From: Sphingobium sp. C100
Lineage (GTDB): Bacteria > Pseudomonadota > Alphaproteobacteria > Sphingomonadales > Sphingomonadaceae
Direction of reading: 5' to 3'
Assembly: GCF_000508185.1 (NCBI RefSeq)
Contig: NZ_AYOY01000143.1
Span: 1-64,000, forward strand
Length of the DNA: 64,000 bases
The position numbers and the translations under genes were made by a program. The notes beneath the pieces are model-generated. The model was not told where the DNA came from. It ran no database searches and saw only the letters and a program-made list of their open reading frames with translations. Shown here piece after piece: positions 44,153 through 52,663 of this stretch. The stretch's first letter is position 1; the number at the start of each line of letters is the position of its first letter.

Positions 44153-44950
44153 ATGGCCTACGAAAATATCCTTTATGACGTCAGCGATCGGATCGCCACC
44201 GTCACGCTCAACCGGCCCGATGCGATGAACGCTACGACGGACGAGCTGTATCAGGAATTGCAACAGTTGCTGGGTGAGATCGCCGCAGACACATCGGTGG
44301 GCTGCGTCATTCTGACGGGGGCGGGCAAGGGGTTCTGCGCTGGGGCCGATCTCAAGGCGCGACGCGATCATATGACGCCGATCCAGTTGCGCGCCCGGCA
44401 TCGCTGGATATTGAAGGACATATTGGAGCCGCTGTTCCGACTGGAAAAGCCTGTGATTGCCGCCGTCAACGGCGCAGCGGCCGGGGCGGGCTTCAACATC
44501 GCGCTGGCTTGCGATTTCATCATCGCGAGCGAGCAGGCCAGCTTCATCCAGGCTTTTGCCAAAGTGGGCCTGGTCCCCGATCTGGGTGGCATGTATCTGC
44601 TTGGTCGGGTGATCGGCATTAACAAGGCGAAGGAACTGTGCTTCACCGCGCGCAAGGTGCTGGCCGATGAAGCCAAGGCGCTGGGTATCGTCAACCATGT
44701 CGTGCCGCACGACCAACTCATGGGCGAGGCGCGGGCTACCGCAGCCAGGATCGTCGCTGGGTCGCCCACGGCGCTGGCCATGACCAAGACGTTGCTGAAC
44801 AAGGCCAGCAATTCCACGCTCGACCAGATGCTGGAATATGAAAGCTACGCCCAAACCGTCGCCTATCTGACGCCGGAATATAAAGAAGGGGTGCAGGCGT
44901 TCCGCGAGAAGCGCGCACCCGATTTTGCCGCAGCGGCAGCAAGGGGCTGA
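44153..44950 (+). CDS. Enoyl-CoA hydratase/isomerase (crotonase), PaaG-like
   Basis: A 265-residue crotonase-fold enzyme. GKGFCAGADLKA and VNGAAAGAGFNIALACD form the oxyanion hole that binds acyl-CoA. The usual hydratase Glu at FGxPE is absent (FIQAFAKVGLVPD); instead D143 in GLVPDLGG is present, as in PaaG-type isomerases. Isomerisation or hydration of an alicyclic enoyl-CoA is likely. GAGAGG lies five bases before the ATG. Confidence 0.87.
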   Translation: MAYENILYDVSDRIATVTLNRPDAMNATTDELYQELQQLLGEIAADTSVGCVILTGAGKGFCAGADLKARRDHMTPIQLRARHRWILKDILEPLFRLEKPVIAAVNGAAAGAGFNIALACDFIIASEQASFIQAFAKVGLVPDLGGMYLLGRVIGINKAKELCFTARKVLADEAKALGIVNHVVPHDQLMGEARATAARIVAGSPTALAMTKTLLNKASNSTLDQMLEYESYAQTVAYLTPEYKEGVQAFREKRAPDFAAAAARG

Positions 44951-44953
44951 ATC

Positions 44954-46144
44954 ATGGACTTCAGCTACAGCCCGCAGGAGGAGAGGTTTCGCGCGGAGCT
45001 TCGCGCTTGGCTGGCCGACGCCTTGCCGCGAGGCTGGGGCGAAACCGTGTTCGAACCGGAGGACGAGGACGAACGGGCGATGTTCCGCCTGGAGTGGGAA
45101 CGCAAGCTCCATTCGGGCGGCTGGAGCGGAATCAACTGGCCGGTGGAATATGGCGGGCGCGGCGCCACTCTGGTCGAGCGCGCGATCTTCGCCGAGGAAA
45201 TGGCGCGGGTCGGGGCGCCGGAAGGACTTAACATCATCGGCCATAACCTGGCTGGGCCGACGATCTTGCTGTTCGGCACGGAAGAACAGAAAAAATATTT
45301 CCTGCCCCGCATCCTGTCGTCTGAAGATGTTTGGTGCCAGGGCTTTTCCGAACCCAATGCCGGGTCCGATCTGGCGTCGGTGCGCACGCGGGCCGAGCGG
45401 CGCGGCGACAAGTTCATCGTCAATGGCCAGAAAATCTGGACGAGCTTCGCGCAATATTCGCAATGGTGCTTCGCGCTGGTGCGGACCGACCCGGATGCGC
45501 CCAAGCATAAGGGCCTGAGCTTTTTGCTGATCGACATGAAAAGTCCCGGCATATCGATCCGCCCGTTAAGGCAGATTTCAGGCGAGTGCGAGTTTAACGA
45601 GACGTTCTTCGATGACGTCGAGGTGCCGGTGGAGAATATCGTCGGCGACATCAACGACGGGTGGCGGATTGCCATGACCACGCTCGCCTATGAGCGGGGG
45701 CCGGAGGACGCGCTCGGCCGCCAGATCCGCTTCAGCCAGGAACTGGAAAAGCTGATCGGCACGACAGCCGCGACGCGGCGTGGCGATGCCATGCTGATCG
45801 ACGATCCGATCGTGCGGCAGAAGCTGGCGCGCGCGGTGACGGAGGTAGAGGTCATGCGCCTGAACGCGGTGCGGACCTTCAGCAAATATCTGAACGGCGA
45901 CGATAGGGGGCCGGACGCATCCATCATCAAGCTCTATTGGAGCCATGCGGCGCAGAATATGTATGAGGCGGCGATGGACATATTGGGGCCGACGGCGCCG
46001 ATCGCCGCGCCAGATCCGCTGAGTACCGGCGGTGGGCGATTCCAGTTAAGTTACCTGCAATCCAAGGCCTTCACCATTTATTCCGGTTCCTCGGAAATCC
46101 AGCGTAACATCATCGGCGAGCGTATGCTCGGCCTGCCGCGTTAG
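44954..46144 (+). CDS. Acyl-CoA dehydrogenase, FadE-type subunit A
   Basis: A 396-residue acyl-CoA dehydrogenase beginning three bases after the crotonase. SEPNAGSDLASVRTRA is the FAD/substrate loop. The C-terminal motif is YSGSSEIQRNIIGERMLGLPR: the canonical catalytic Glu (YEG) is Ser. Many actinobacterial FadE subunits show this change and work as heteromers. It pairs with the next gene, so an alpha2-beta2 enzyme as in ChsE1-ChsE2 is likely, acting on a bulky ring-bearing acyl-CoA. Confidence 0.87.
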   Translation: MDFSYSPQEERFRAELRAWLADALPRGWGETVFEPEDEDERAMFRLEWERKLHSGGWSGINWPVEYGGRGATLVERAIFAEEMARVGAPEGLNIIGHNLAGPTILLFGTEEQKKYFLPRILSSEDVWCQGFSEPNAGSDLASVRTRAERRGDKFIVNGQKIWTSFAQYSQWCFALVRTDPDAPKHKGLSFLLIDMKSPGISIRPLRQISGECEFNETFFDDVEVPVENIVGDINDGWRIAMTTLAYERGPEDALGRQIRFSQELEKLIGTTAATRRGDAMLIDDPIVRQKLARAVTEVEVMRLNAVRTFSKYLNGDDRGPDASIIKLYWSHAAQNMYEAAMDILGPTAPIAAPDPLSTGGGRFQLSYLQSKAFTIYSGSSEIQRNIIGERMLGLPR

Positions 46145-46156
46145 GGGGACGGCGCC

Positions 46157-47281
46157 ATGAATTTCGGGTTCAATGAAGAACAGAAAAGCCTGGGCGAGAC
46201 GGTTGCCGCCTTGCTGGCGGATTTTCCCGCGCTGACCACGCCGGATCCGGCCGAGGCGCGCGATCCTGCGGTCTGGCGCGCGTTGGCCGATCTTGGGCTT
46301 TTTGCGCTGTTGGTGCCTGAGGCGCATGGCGGGGTCGGACTGACGCTGGTCGATGTCGCGCTGGCGATCGAGGCGCTGGGTGCGGGCCTGGCGCCGCCGA
46401 TCGCCGCCTCCACCCTGATCGCAACCGACATCATCGTGCGCGAAGGCACGGCCCAGCAGCAGGCGTCGCTGCTTCCGCGCATCGCGACGGGTGATTTGCG
46501 CATTGCACTGGCGGTGATGGAGAATGGTCAGGGTTATGATCCTGGGGCGGTGCAAACCGTCATGGGGGGCAATGGCATCACTGGATCGAAGATATTGGTG
46601 CCGGACGCGGATGTCGCCGACCTGCTGCTGGTTGTAGCGCGTGTCGATGGCCGCGTGGGCCTTGTCCTGGTTGCGCATGATGCGCGGGGCGTGTCGATCC
46701 GGCATCATGCCGATATCGATCCGTCGAGCGGCCTTTGCGAAGTGACGCTCGACGGGGCAGCGCTGATGGACGGGGCGGTGATTGGTCATGCGGGATCGGG
46801 CGATGCCGTCACCCGCCTGATGGATGCCGGGGCGATCGTCTATGCCGGCATGGCGATGGGCATGGCCGGAAGGATGCTGGACACGGCGGTCGATTATGCC
46901 AAGACGCGCGTTCAGTTCGGCCAGCCAATCGGTGCGTTTCAGTCGATCAAGCATCGCTGCGCCGACATGGCCGTGGCGGTCGAGGCGGGGCGGTCAGCGG
47001 CCTATTATGCCTTTTGGACGGCGGCGGAAAATGTGCCCGATCGCAGTCGCGCCGCGTCCATGGCCAAGGCCTATTGCGGCGAGGTCGCTCGCGACGTCTG
47101 CAACGAAACCGTGCAGATTCATGGTGGCATGGGTTTCACCTGGGAATTGGGGCTGCATCGCTTTTTGCGCCGGACAAAGGTGCTGGAGCATGGCTTTGGC
47201 AATCATGTCTGGCATTATGAGCGGATCATGGTGGAAACGCTGGCGGTGCAATCTGCGGTCGAGGCCGCACGTGCGGCCTGA
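46157..47281 (+). CDS. Acyl-CoA dehydrogenase, FadE-type subunit B
   Basis: A 374-residue partner subunit, diverged from subunit A. The SEPxSGSD loop is reduced (MENGQGYDPGAVQT), while the C-terminal VQIHGGMGFTWELGLHRFLRR is the typical FadE subunit-B end. Such pairs share FAD and substrate sites across the interface, so neither is likely to be active alone. It starts 12 bases after subunit A. Confidence 0.86.
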   Translation: MNFGFNEEQKSLGETVAALLADFPALTTPDPAEARDPAVWRALADLGLFALLVPEAHGGVGLTLVDVALAIEALGAGLAPPIAASTLIATDIIVREGTAQQQASLLPRIATGDLRIALAVMENGQGYDPGAVQTVMGGNGITGSKILVPDADVADLLLVVARVDGRVGLVLVAHDARGVSIRHHADIDPSSGLCEVTLDGAALMDGAVIGHAGSGDAVTRLMDAGAIVYAGMAMGMAGRMLDTAVDYAKTRVQFGQPIGAFQSIKHRCADMAVAVEAGRSAAYYAFWTAAENVPDRSRAASMAKAYCGEVARDVCNETVQIHGGMGFTWELGLHRFLRRTKVLEHGFGNHVWHYERIMVETLAVQSAVEAARAA

Positions 47282-47314
47282 CGGATGGGCCTTTCATCGG
47301 ATGGTGTGGACCAG

Positions 47315-47803
47315 ATGAGCGAACAATTGCTGCGTGACATCGAGATTCTGGCGGACTTGTTCAAGGCCGGCGGCTGGACCGAGTTGCGGGTCGAAAGCGG
47401 CGCGATCAGCCTGCTTCTGTCAAAGGACAAGGCGACGCTGTCGCTGGATGGGGGGCACCAGGCGGCAGTGTCGGTTGCCGCTGCACCTCCCGTCGTGGAA
47501 GATATGCCGGTGCAATCGGCATCAGACGGCATAGGCGCCAGCGCCGGGCCGATTGACCCGGCCTGGACGGCGGTGAAAGCGCCCAATCTAGGCACCTTCT
47601 ATCGATCGCCAAAGCCCGGATCGCCCCCCTTTGTCGAAGTGGGCCAACGGGTCGAGGCACAAAGCGAACTCTGTCTGATCGAGGTGATGAAGCTTTTCAC
47701 CTCGGTAAAGGCAGGAGTCGCCGGAACCGTCCGGCATGTTGCCGTGGCCGACGCCGATCTGGTCGAGGGCGGACAACCGCTCTTCTACATCGCGTGCGAT
47801 TGA
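47315..47803 (+). CDS. Biotin carboxyl carrier protein (AccB-like)
   Basis: A 162-residue carrier. The N-terminal RDIEILADLFKAGGWTELRVESG resembles AccB, then a short Ala/Pro-containing linker, then a C-terminal biotinyl domain with biotin-accepting K126 in LIEVMKLF (EVMKL replaces the common EAMKM). It carries CO2 between a biotin carboxylase and a carboxyltransferase. The carboxyltransferase-like gene follows, but no biotin carboxylase is encoded in the window. Start ATG 47315 is chosen; ATG 47285 is possible. Confidence 0.87.
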   Translation: MSEQLLRDIEILADLFKAGGWTELRVESGAISLLLSKDKATLSLDGGHQAAVSVAAAPPVVEDMPVQSASDGIGASAGPIDPAWTAVKAPNLGTFYRSPKPGSPPFVEVGQRVEAQSELCLIEVMKLFTSVKAGVAGTVRHVAVADADLVEGGQPLFYIACD

Positions 47804-47848
47804 AAATTCTGAAAGACGCGCCGGACGGCCGCGGGAGAGTATAAGCGA

Positions 47849-49309
47849 ATGGCTCATATCGAATTTCTCGACGAAACGATGCGCGACGGGCAGCAGAGCC
47901 TGTGGGGCCTGCGTATGCGCGCCGGCATGGCGCTGCCGGTGTCGCCGCTGATCGACAAGACCGGGTTCAAGACGATCGACCTGACCGGCGGCGGGATGCT
48001 GGACGTGCTCACGCGCTATTGTCAGGAAAATTACTGGGAGGGGCTGGACCTGCTGGTCGCCTCCATGCCCAACACGCCGCTGCGCGCGGGCCTGCGCGCC
48101 AACGCCAACGTCACGTTCAGCGTCAGCCCGCGCGCGCTGATGGACCTGTGGGTTCGTCGGCTGTGCGCGCATGGCGTGCGGTCTTTCTGGATCTACGATG
48201 TGCTGTTCGGCTTCGACAATATGTTGCGCCTGGCCAAGGTCGCGAAGGAAAGCGACGCCTGGGTGGCGGCCGCCGTCATGTTCGCGCTCTCGCCTGTCCA
48301 TACCGACGAATATTATGCACAGAAGGTGCGCGTGCTGGCCGCCAGCCCGGACGTGGACAGCATCCTGCTCTACGATACGGCCGGGGTGCTGGAGAAGGAG
48401 CGGCTTCAGACGCTGATGCCCGGCATCGTGGCGGCGGCCAATGGCAAGCCCATCGAGTTCCACGCCAACAACCTGCTGGGCATGACGGCGAAGGCCTATC
48501 TGGACGCAGTGGACCTGGGTGTGTCCGTCCTCCACACCGCCAGCAAGCCGATGGCGAACGGCCCGTCCGTTCCCGCAACCGAGACGATGGTGCGCAATAT
48601 CGAACTGAAGGGCCATACCCATAATCTGGACAGCAGCCTGTTCCAGCCGGTGGCCGATCATTTTCGCGCCGTCGGCAAGGCGGCCGGCTTCCTGGTCGAC
48701 CAATATGCCGAATATGACGTCTTCTCGATCGAGCATCAGATTCCCGGCGGGATGATGGGGACATTCAAGGCGCAGCTTGCCATGCACAATATGACCGATA
48801 GGATCGGCGATGTGCTGGCGGAGGTCGCGGCTGTGCGCAAGGATCTGGGCTATCCGGGCATGGCGACGCCGTTCAGCCAGCTTGTCGGCATCCAGGCGGT
48901 GCTGAATATCGTCACTGGCGAGCGTTATGGCACCGTACCGGACGAGGTCGTGCAATATGCCGCCGGCTTCTATGGCGAAACGGTCGCGCCGATCGACGCC
49001 AATGTGCTGGACCGCATCATGGGCAGCGCACGAGCCAAGGAAGTGCTCGACAACCCGCCGCCCGATCCGGACCTGGCCGAGCTGATGAAGCAATATGGCA
49101 CGCAGGACGAGGATGAATTGATCCTGCGCGCTACCGTGCCGCAGGCGGACATCGACAAGATGCGCGCGTCCGGGCCGGTCCGGCGTGATTATCCGCTGCT
49201 GTCGTCGCCCGAACTGGAACAGATGCGCAAGCTGATGCAGGTCGCCACCATGCCGGTGGTCGAGTTGAAGTCGGCCGGCCTCAACCTCAGCCTGCGGCGC
49301 GATAGCTGA
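47849..49309 (+). CDS. Degenerate biotin-dependent carboxyltransferase (HMGL-like, PycB/OadA type)
   Basis: A 486-residue TIM-barrel protein of the pyruvate carboxylase/oxaloacetate decarboxylase carboxyltransferase type. FLDETMRDGQQSLWG keeps the N-terminal metal Asp (D13). The position of the carbamylated Lys (KDxAG in relatives) is Y175-D-T-A-G, and the HxH metal pair is H205-A-N207. So the usual metal centre looks altered. Its place next to a biotin carrier argues that it still acts with biotin, possibly on a different substrate or as a decarboxylase. Its stop overlaps the next start (TGATG). Confidence 0.8.
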   Translation: MAHIEFLDETMRDGQQSLWGLRMRAGMALPVSPLIDKTGFKTIDLTGGGMLDVLTRYCQENYWEGLDLLVASMPNTPLRAGLRANANVTFSVSPRALMDLWVRRLCAHGVRSFWIYDVLFGFDNMLRLAKVAKESDAWVAAAVMFALSPVHTDEYYAQKVRVLAASPDVDSILLYDTAGVLEKERLQTLMPGIVAAANGKPIEFHANNLLGMTAKAYLDAVDLGVSVLHTASKPMANGPSVPATETMVRNIELKGHTHNLDSSLFQPVADHFRAVGKAAGFLVDQYAEYDVFSIEHQIPGGMMGTFKAQLAMHNMTDRIGDVLAEVAAVRKDLGYPGMATPFSQLVGIQAVLNIVTGERYGTVPDEVVQYAAGFYGETVAPIDANVLDRIMGSARAKEVLDNPPPDPDLAELMKQYGTQDEDELILRATVPQADIDKMRASGPVRRDYPLLSSPELEQMRKLMQVATMPVVELKSAGLNLSLRRDS

Positions 49310-50319
49310 TGCGCCGCTATGTCGTGACGCCGGGCGAGGGGATCGGGGGGCTGAGGATCGAGACGGCCGCGCCGCCTCAACCGGCGCGCGGTCAAGTGCT
49401 GGTGGCGATGAAGGCCGCGTCGCTCAACTATCGCGATCTCATGATCCTGGGCGGCCAATATCCTGGCATGGATGCCACCCCTGTGGTCCCGTTGTCCGAT
49501 GGCACTGGGGAGGTGATCGCGATCGGCGAAGGCGTGTCCCGGTTCGCGGTCGGCGACCGGGTTGCTGGCATATTCCTGCAAAGCTGGGCGGGCGGCACGA
49601 TCACGGATGCTGATATCGGCTCGGCGCTGGGCGGTGGAATCGACGGCGTGCTCGCGGAACAATGCCTGTTCAGCGAACAGGGGCTTGTCGCGATTCCCGA
49701 CCATCTGACCTATGAGCAGGCCGCGACGCTACCTTGTGCTGGCGTGACCGCGTGGAACGCGCTGTTCGGCGCGCGTTCGCTAATCGCGGGGCAGACGGTG
49801 CTGACACTGGGGACCGGCGGCGTTTCGATGTTCGCCATACAATTCGCGCTGGCGGCGGGCGCACGCGTCATCGCCACCTCCTCGAGCGACGCGAAACTGG
49901 CGCGTGTTCGCGACATGGGCGTGGCGGACACGATCAATTATAGCGCCACGCCCGAATGGGGCGCGGAAACCCGGCGGCTGACCGGGGGCCGCGGCGTCGA
50001 TACAGTGGTCGAAGTCGGCGGCCCCGGCACGCTCGCCAAGTCGATAGAGGCAACGGCGCGCGACGGCATCGTGCAATTGATCGGCGTGCTGTCCTTTGCG
50101 CAGATCGACCCGCTGCCGATCCTGACGAGCGGTATCACGGTGCGCGGCTTCATGGTGGGACCGCGCGAGATGTTCGAGGCGATGAACCGTGCGATCAGCC
50201 AGCACAAAATCGTGCCGGTGATCGACCGCGTCTTCCCATTCGAAGACGCGGCGGCGGCCTATGCCCATATCCAGTCCGCCGGGCATTTCGGAAAGGTGGT
50301 CATTCGCATCGCCGACTAA
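49309..50319 (+). CDS. Quinone oxidoreductase-like MDR alcohol dehydrogenase
   Basis: A 336-residue medium-chain reductase without zinc ligands. LNYRDLMILGGQYPG is the N-terminal signature of the quinone-oxidoreductase/enoyl-reductase branch, and LTLGTGGVSMFAIQFALAAGARVIATSSS is the NADP-binding fold. It probably reduces an alpha-beta unsaturated ketone or enoyl group. The start overlaps the carboxyltransferase stop by one base. It ends the ten-gene plus-strand run, and the next gene is convergent seven bases away. Confidence 0.88.
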   Translation: MRRYVVTPGEGIGGLRIETAAPPQPARGQVLVAMKAASLNYRDLMILGGQYPGMDATPVVPLSDGTGEVIAIGEGVSRFAVGDRVAGIFLQSWAGGTITDADIGSALGGGIDGVLAEQCLFSEQGLVAIPDHLTYEQAATLPCAGVTAWNALFGARSLIAGQTVLTLGTGGVSMFAIQFALAAGARVIATSSSDAKLARVRDMGVADTINYSATPEWGAETRRLTGGRGVDTVVEVGGPGTLAKSIEATARDGIVQLIGVLSFAQIDPLPILTSGITVRGFMVGPREMFEAMNRAISQHKIVPVIDRVFPFEDAAAAYAHIQSAGHFGKVVIRIAD

Positions 50320-50325
50320 CGCGCC

Positions 50326-51072
50326 TTAGCGCGCCAGATAGCCGCCATCGACGGGATAATAGGTGCCGGTCATGAAGCTGGCGAGCGGCGAGACGAGGAA
50401 GCAGACGGCGGCGGCAATCTCCTCGGGCTGGGCGATGCGTCCGAGCGCGTGCATGGCTGCAATTTCCTGCATCCTGTCCCGCGTCGCCGCCTGGAGCAGC
50501 GGGGTTTCGACATAGCCCGGACCGACGGCGTTGACGCGAATGCCCATTGGCGCACCCTCCAGCGCTGCTGCCTTGGTCAGGCCTACGATAGCGTGCTTGC
50601 ACGTGGTATAAGCCGATGCGCCGGCCGCCGCCACGGCGGACATGACTGACCCGATATTGACGACGGCGCCGCCGCCAGCATCGCGCATTGCCGGGATTTC
50701 GGCTTTGAGGCTGAGGAACACGCCGTCCATGTTGACGGACGCCACGCGCCGCCATTCCGCGAAGGGCAGTTCGCTGATCGGCGTATGCGTGCTGGTGACG
50801 CCGGCGTTGTTGACGGCGATGTGGAGCGCGCCGAATTGCTGACGGGCAAAGTCCACCATGGCGAAGCAGGACGCCTCATCCGCCGTGTCAGCCGCCGTGC
50901 CGGCCACATTCGGGCCGAGCGTGGCGGCCAGCGCCCGCGCTGCGTCACCGTTGAGGTCCGCGATCACCACCTTCGCCCCGGCGGCGAGCAGCGCCTCCAC
51001 GCAGGATTTGCCGATGCCCGATGCGCCGCCCGTGACCAGGGCGACCTTGTCCGTCAGATCAATGGGGGTCAT
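50326..51072 (-). CDS. SDR family oxidoreductase
   Basis: A 248-residue classical SDR. TGGASGIG, NNAG, and SVMSAVAAAGASAYTTCK (Ser-Tyr-Lys, with TCK instead of the common ASK) are visible. The C-terminal PVDGGYLAR is typical of FabG-like proteins. It overlaps the hydrolase gene upstream by four bases (ATGA) and is the last gene of a seven-gene minus-strand run. Reaction: alcohol/ketone interconversion with NAD(P). Confidence 0.9.
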   Translation of the reverse strand: MTPIDLTDKVALVTGGASGIGKSCVEALLAAGAKVVIADLNGDAARALAATLGPNVAGTAADTADEASCFAMVDFARQQFGALHIAVNNAGVTSTHTPISELPFAEWRRVASVNMDGVFLSLKAEIPAMRDAGGGAVVNIGSVMSAVAAAGASAYTTCKHAIVGLTKAAALEGAPMGIRVNAVGPGYVETPLLQAATRDRMQEIAAMHALGRIAQPEEIAAAVCFLVSPLASFMTGTYYPVDGGYLAR

Positions 51073-51905
51073 GTCTTCTGCCTTATCGTTGGATCTTCGC
51101 TTGCCAGTTCGAGGATGAAGTCCTCGATCGGCCGGTTTACCCGGCGCGGGTTGCTGAGGTTCACCGCATGAGGTCCGCCTGGCACCAGCGTCACCACGCG
51201 CGGATCGGGAACAGCCTGGGCTGTCAGCAGTCCCAGTTCGTGCGAGGTGGCAAGGTCGGCGAGGCCGTGGATCACCGCGACCGGCATGGTGACCTCCGCC
51301 AGCCGGTGGAACAGCGGATCGATCGATGCGAGCGCGCCGGTCGCGTCGCGCACCTGCGCCTTCGACATGCGCGACCAGGCGTCATGCCAGTGGGCATGGT
51401 CGATCCCTGGCCCCAGAATGAAATCACCCAGGAAGGTGAGCTTTTCGATGTCCGGGCCGTTCTCGATCCAGTCGCCGATATGGCGGGCAAAGCTGTCGTC
51501 GTCGCTCTTGGGTGCTTCGCCCGCCTGGGTCGAAAGTTGCACCAGTCCGTGAAACCGCTCCGGCGCGAGCAACGCGGCGCGCATCCCGACCAGGCCCCCC
51601 TGGCTCATGCCGACATGGATCACCTTGTCGAGGCCGAGCGCGTCCATCATCGCCAGCATGTCGCGCGCCGAATCCCAATAGTCGAACGGCCCGTCCCAGA
51701 CCGTATCGCCATGCGCCCGCGCGTCCCATGCGATGCAGCGCCAGCGGTCGTGAAAATAGTCGAGTTGCGGCGCGAACATTGATCGGTTCATCATATAACC
51801 ATGACTGAACAATATGGCGGTGCCGCCGCCGCCGCTATCGTCGAGTGCGACGGTCGCGCCTGTGGGTAAGGATAATGTCTGCACGCCGCTCTCTCCCGCT
51901 TGCAT
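51069..51905 (-). CDS. Alpha/beta hydrolase
   Basis: A 278-residue hydrolase. LFSHGYMMNRSMF is the oxyanion region, GMSQGG holds the nucleophilic Ser and the C-terminal PGGPHAVNL the catalytic His. It resembles 3-oxoadipate enol-lactonase and related lactonases in length and motif spacing. It overlaps both neighbours by one and four bases, so it is tightly coupled. Lactone, ester or thioester hydrolysis is possible. Confidence 0.86.
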   Translation of the reverse strand: MQAGESGVQTLSLPTGATVALDDSGGGGTAILFSHGYMMNRSMFAPQLDYFHDRWRCIAWDARAHGDTVWDGPFDYWDSARDMLAMMDALGLDKVIHVGMSQGGLVGMRAALLAPERFHGLVQLSTQAGEAPKSDDDSFARHIGDWIENGPDIEKLTFLGDFILGPGIDHAHWHDAWSRMSKAQVRDATGALASIDPLFHRLAEVTMPVAVIHGLADLATSHELGLLTAQAVPDPRVVTLVPGGPHAVNLSNPRRVNRPIEDFILELASEDPTIRQKT

Positions 51906-52663
51906 CAGATTGCCGATATGCCGCCGTCAACCATATGGCAGGCGCCATTTACATAGGTGGAGGCGTCGGACAGCAAATAGGCGGCGGCCTGCGCGACCTC
52001 CGCCATACGACCGAAGCGGCGGCTGGGGATCACCGCCATCCGCGCCCGCGCGCGTTCAGACGGTTCGCCCGGCTTGCTGCCCATGATCGCGTCGATCATC
52101 CGTCCGTCGAGCGGGCCGGGGCAGAGCGCGTTGACGCGCAGCCCTGCTGGGCCATAGTCGATTGCGGCACAGCGCGTCAGACCGATCACCGCGTGCTTGC
52201 TGGCGACATAGGCGCTCATGCCAGCGGCGCCCTTGATCCCGCCGGTGCTGGCGATGTTGACGATCGACCCGCCCGGCGTCCGCATCCGGGGTATGCCATG
52301 CTTCATCCCCAGGAACACGCCGGTTACGTTGACGTCCATCACCCGGCGGAACAGGGCAGTATCAAGCGCATCGAGCGGCGTTGCTGCATTTTCGATGCCC
52401 GCCCCGTTGACGAGGCCGCCGAGCGGTGTCTCCAGCGTCGCGAAGGCGCGAGCCACCGAGGCTTCGTCCGCGACATCGACGACGATCGTGCGCAGGCGAG
52501 GTGAGCCGGTCATGGCGTGGAGCGCGGCCGCGTCGCGGTCGATCGCGATGACATGGGCGCCAAGCTCCAGCAGCAGCGTGGTCATGGCCGCACCCAGCTC
52601 GCCTGCTGCGCCCACGACGGCGATGTGGCGGCCGTCCAGGTCGATGAGGGGGCGGCCTGTCAT
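51905..52663 (-). CDS. SDR family oxidoreductase
   Basis: A 252-residue SDR. The cofactor motif is AVVGAAGELGAAM, with GAAGELG in place of TGGxxGIG, a variation of the glycine-rich turn. VNGAGIEN is the structural motif and STGGIKGAAGMSAYVASK the catalytic region. It overlaps the OYE gene by four bases. It may be the dehydrogenase partner of that ene-reductase. Confidence 0.88.
   Translation of the reverse strand: MTGRPLIDLDGRHIAVVGAAGELGAAMTTLLLELGAHVIAIDRDAAALHAMTGSPRLRTIVVDVADEASVARAFATLETPLGGLVNGAGIENAATPLDALDTALFRRVMDVNVTGVFLGMKHGIPRMRTPGGSIVNIASTGGIKGAAGMSAYVASKHAVIGLTRCAAIDYGPAGLRVNALCPGPLDGRMIDAIMGSKPGEPSERARARMAVIPSRRFGRMAEVAQAAAYLLSDASTYVNGACHMVDGGISAI

Noticed and set aside
43136-45508. 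A 790-codon open frame on the minus strand
   Set aside because: It is antisense to the DUF35, MBL, crotonase and acyl-CoA dehydrogenase genes, has no ribosome-binding site or recognisable domain, and is a codon-bias shadow.
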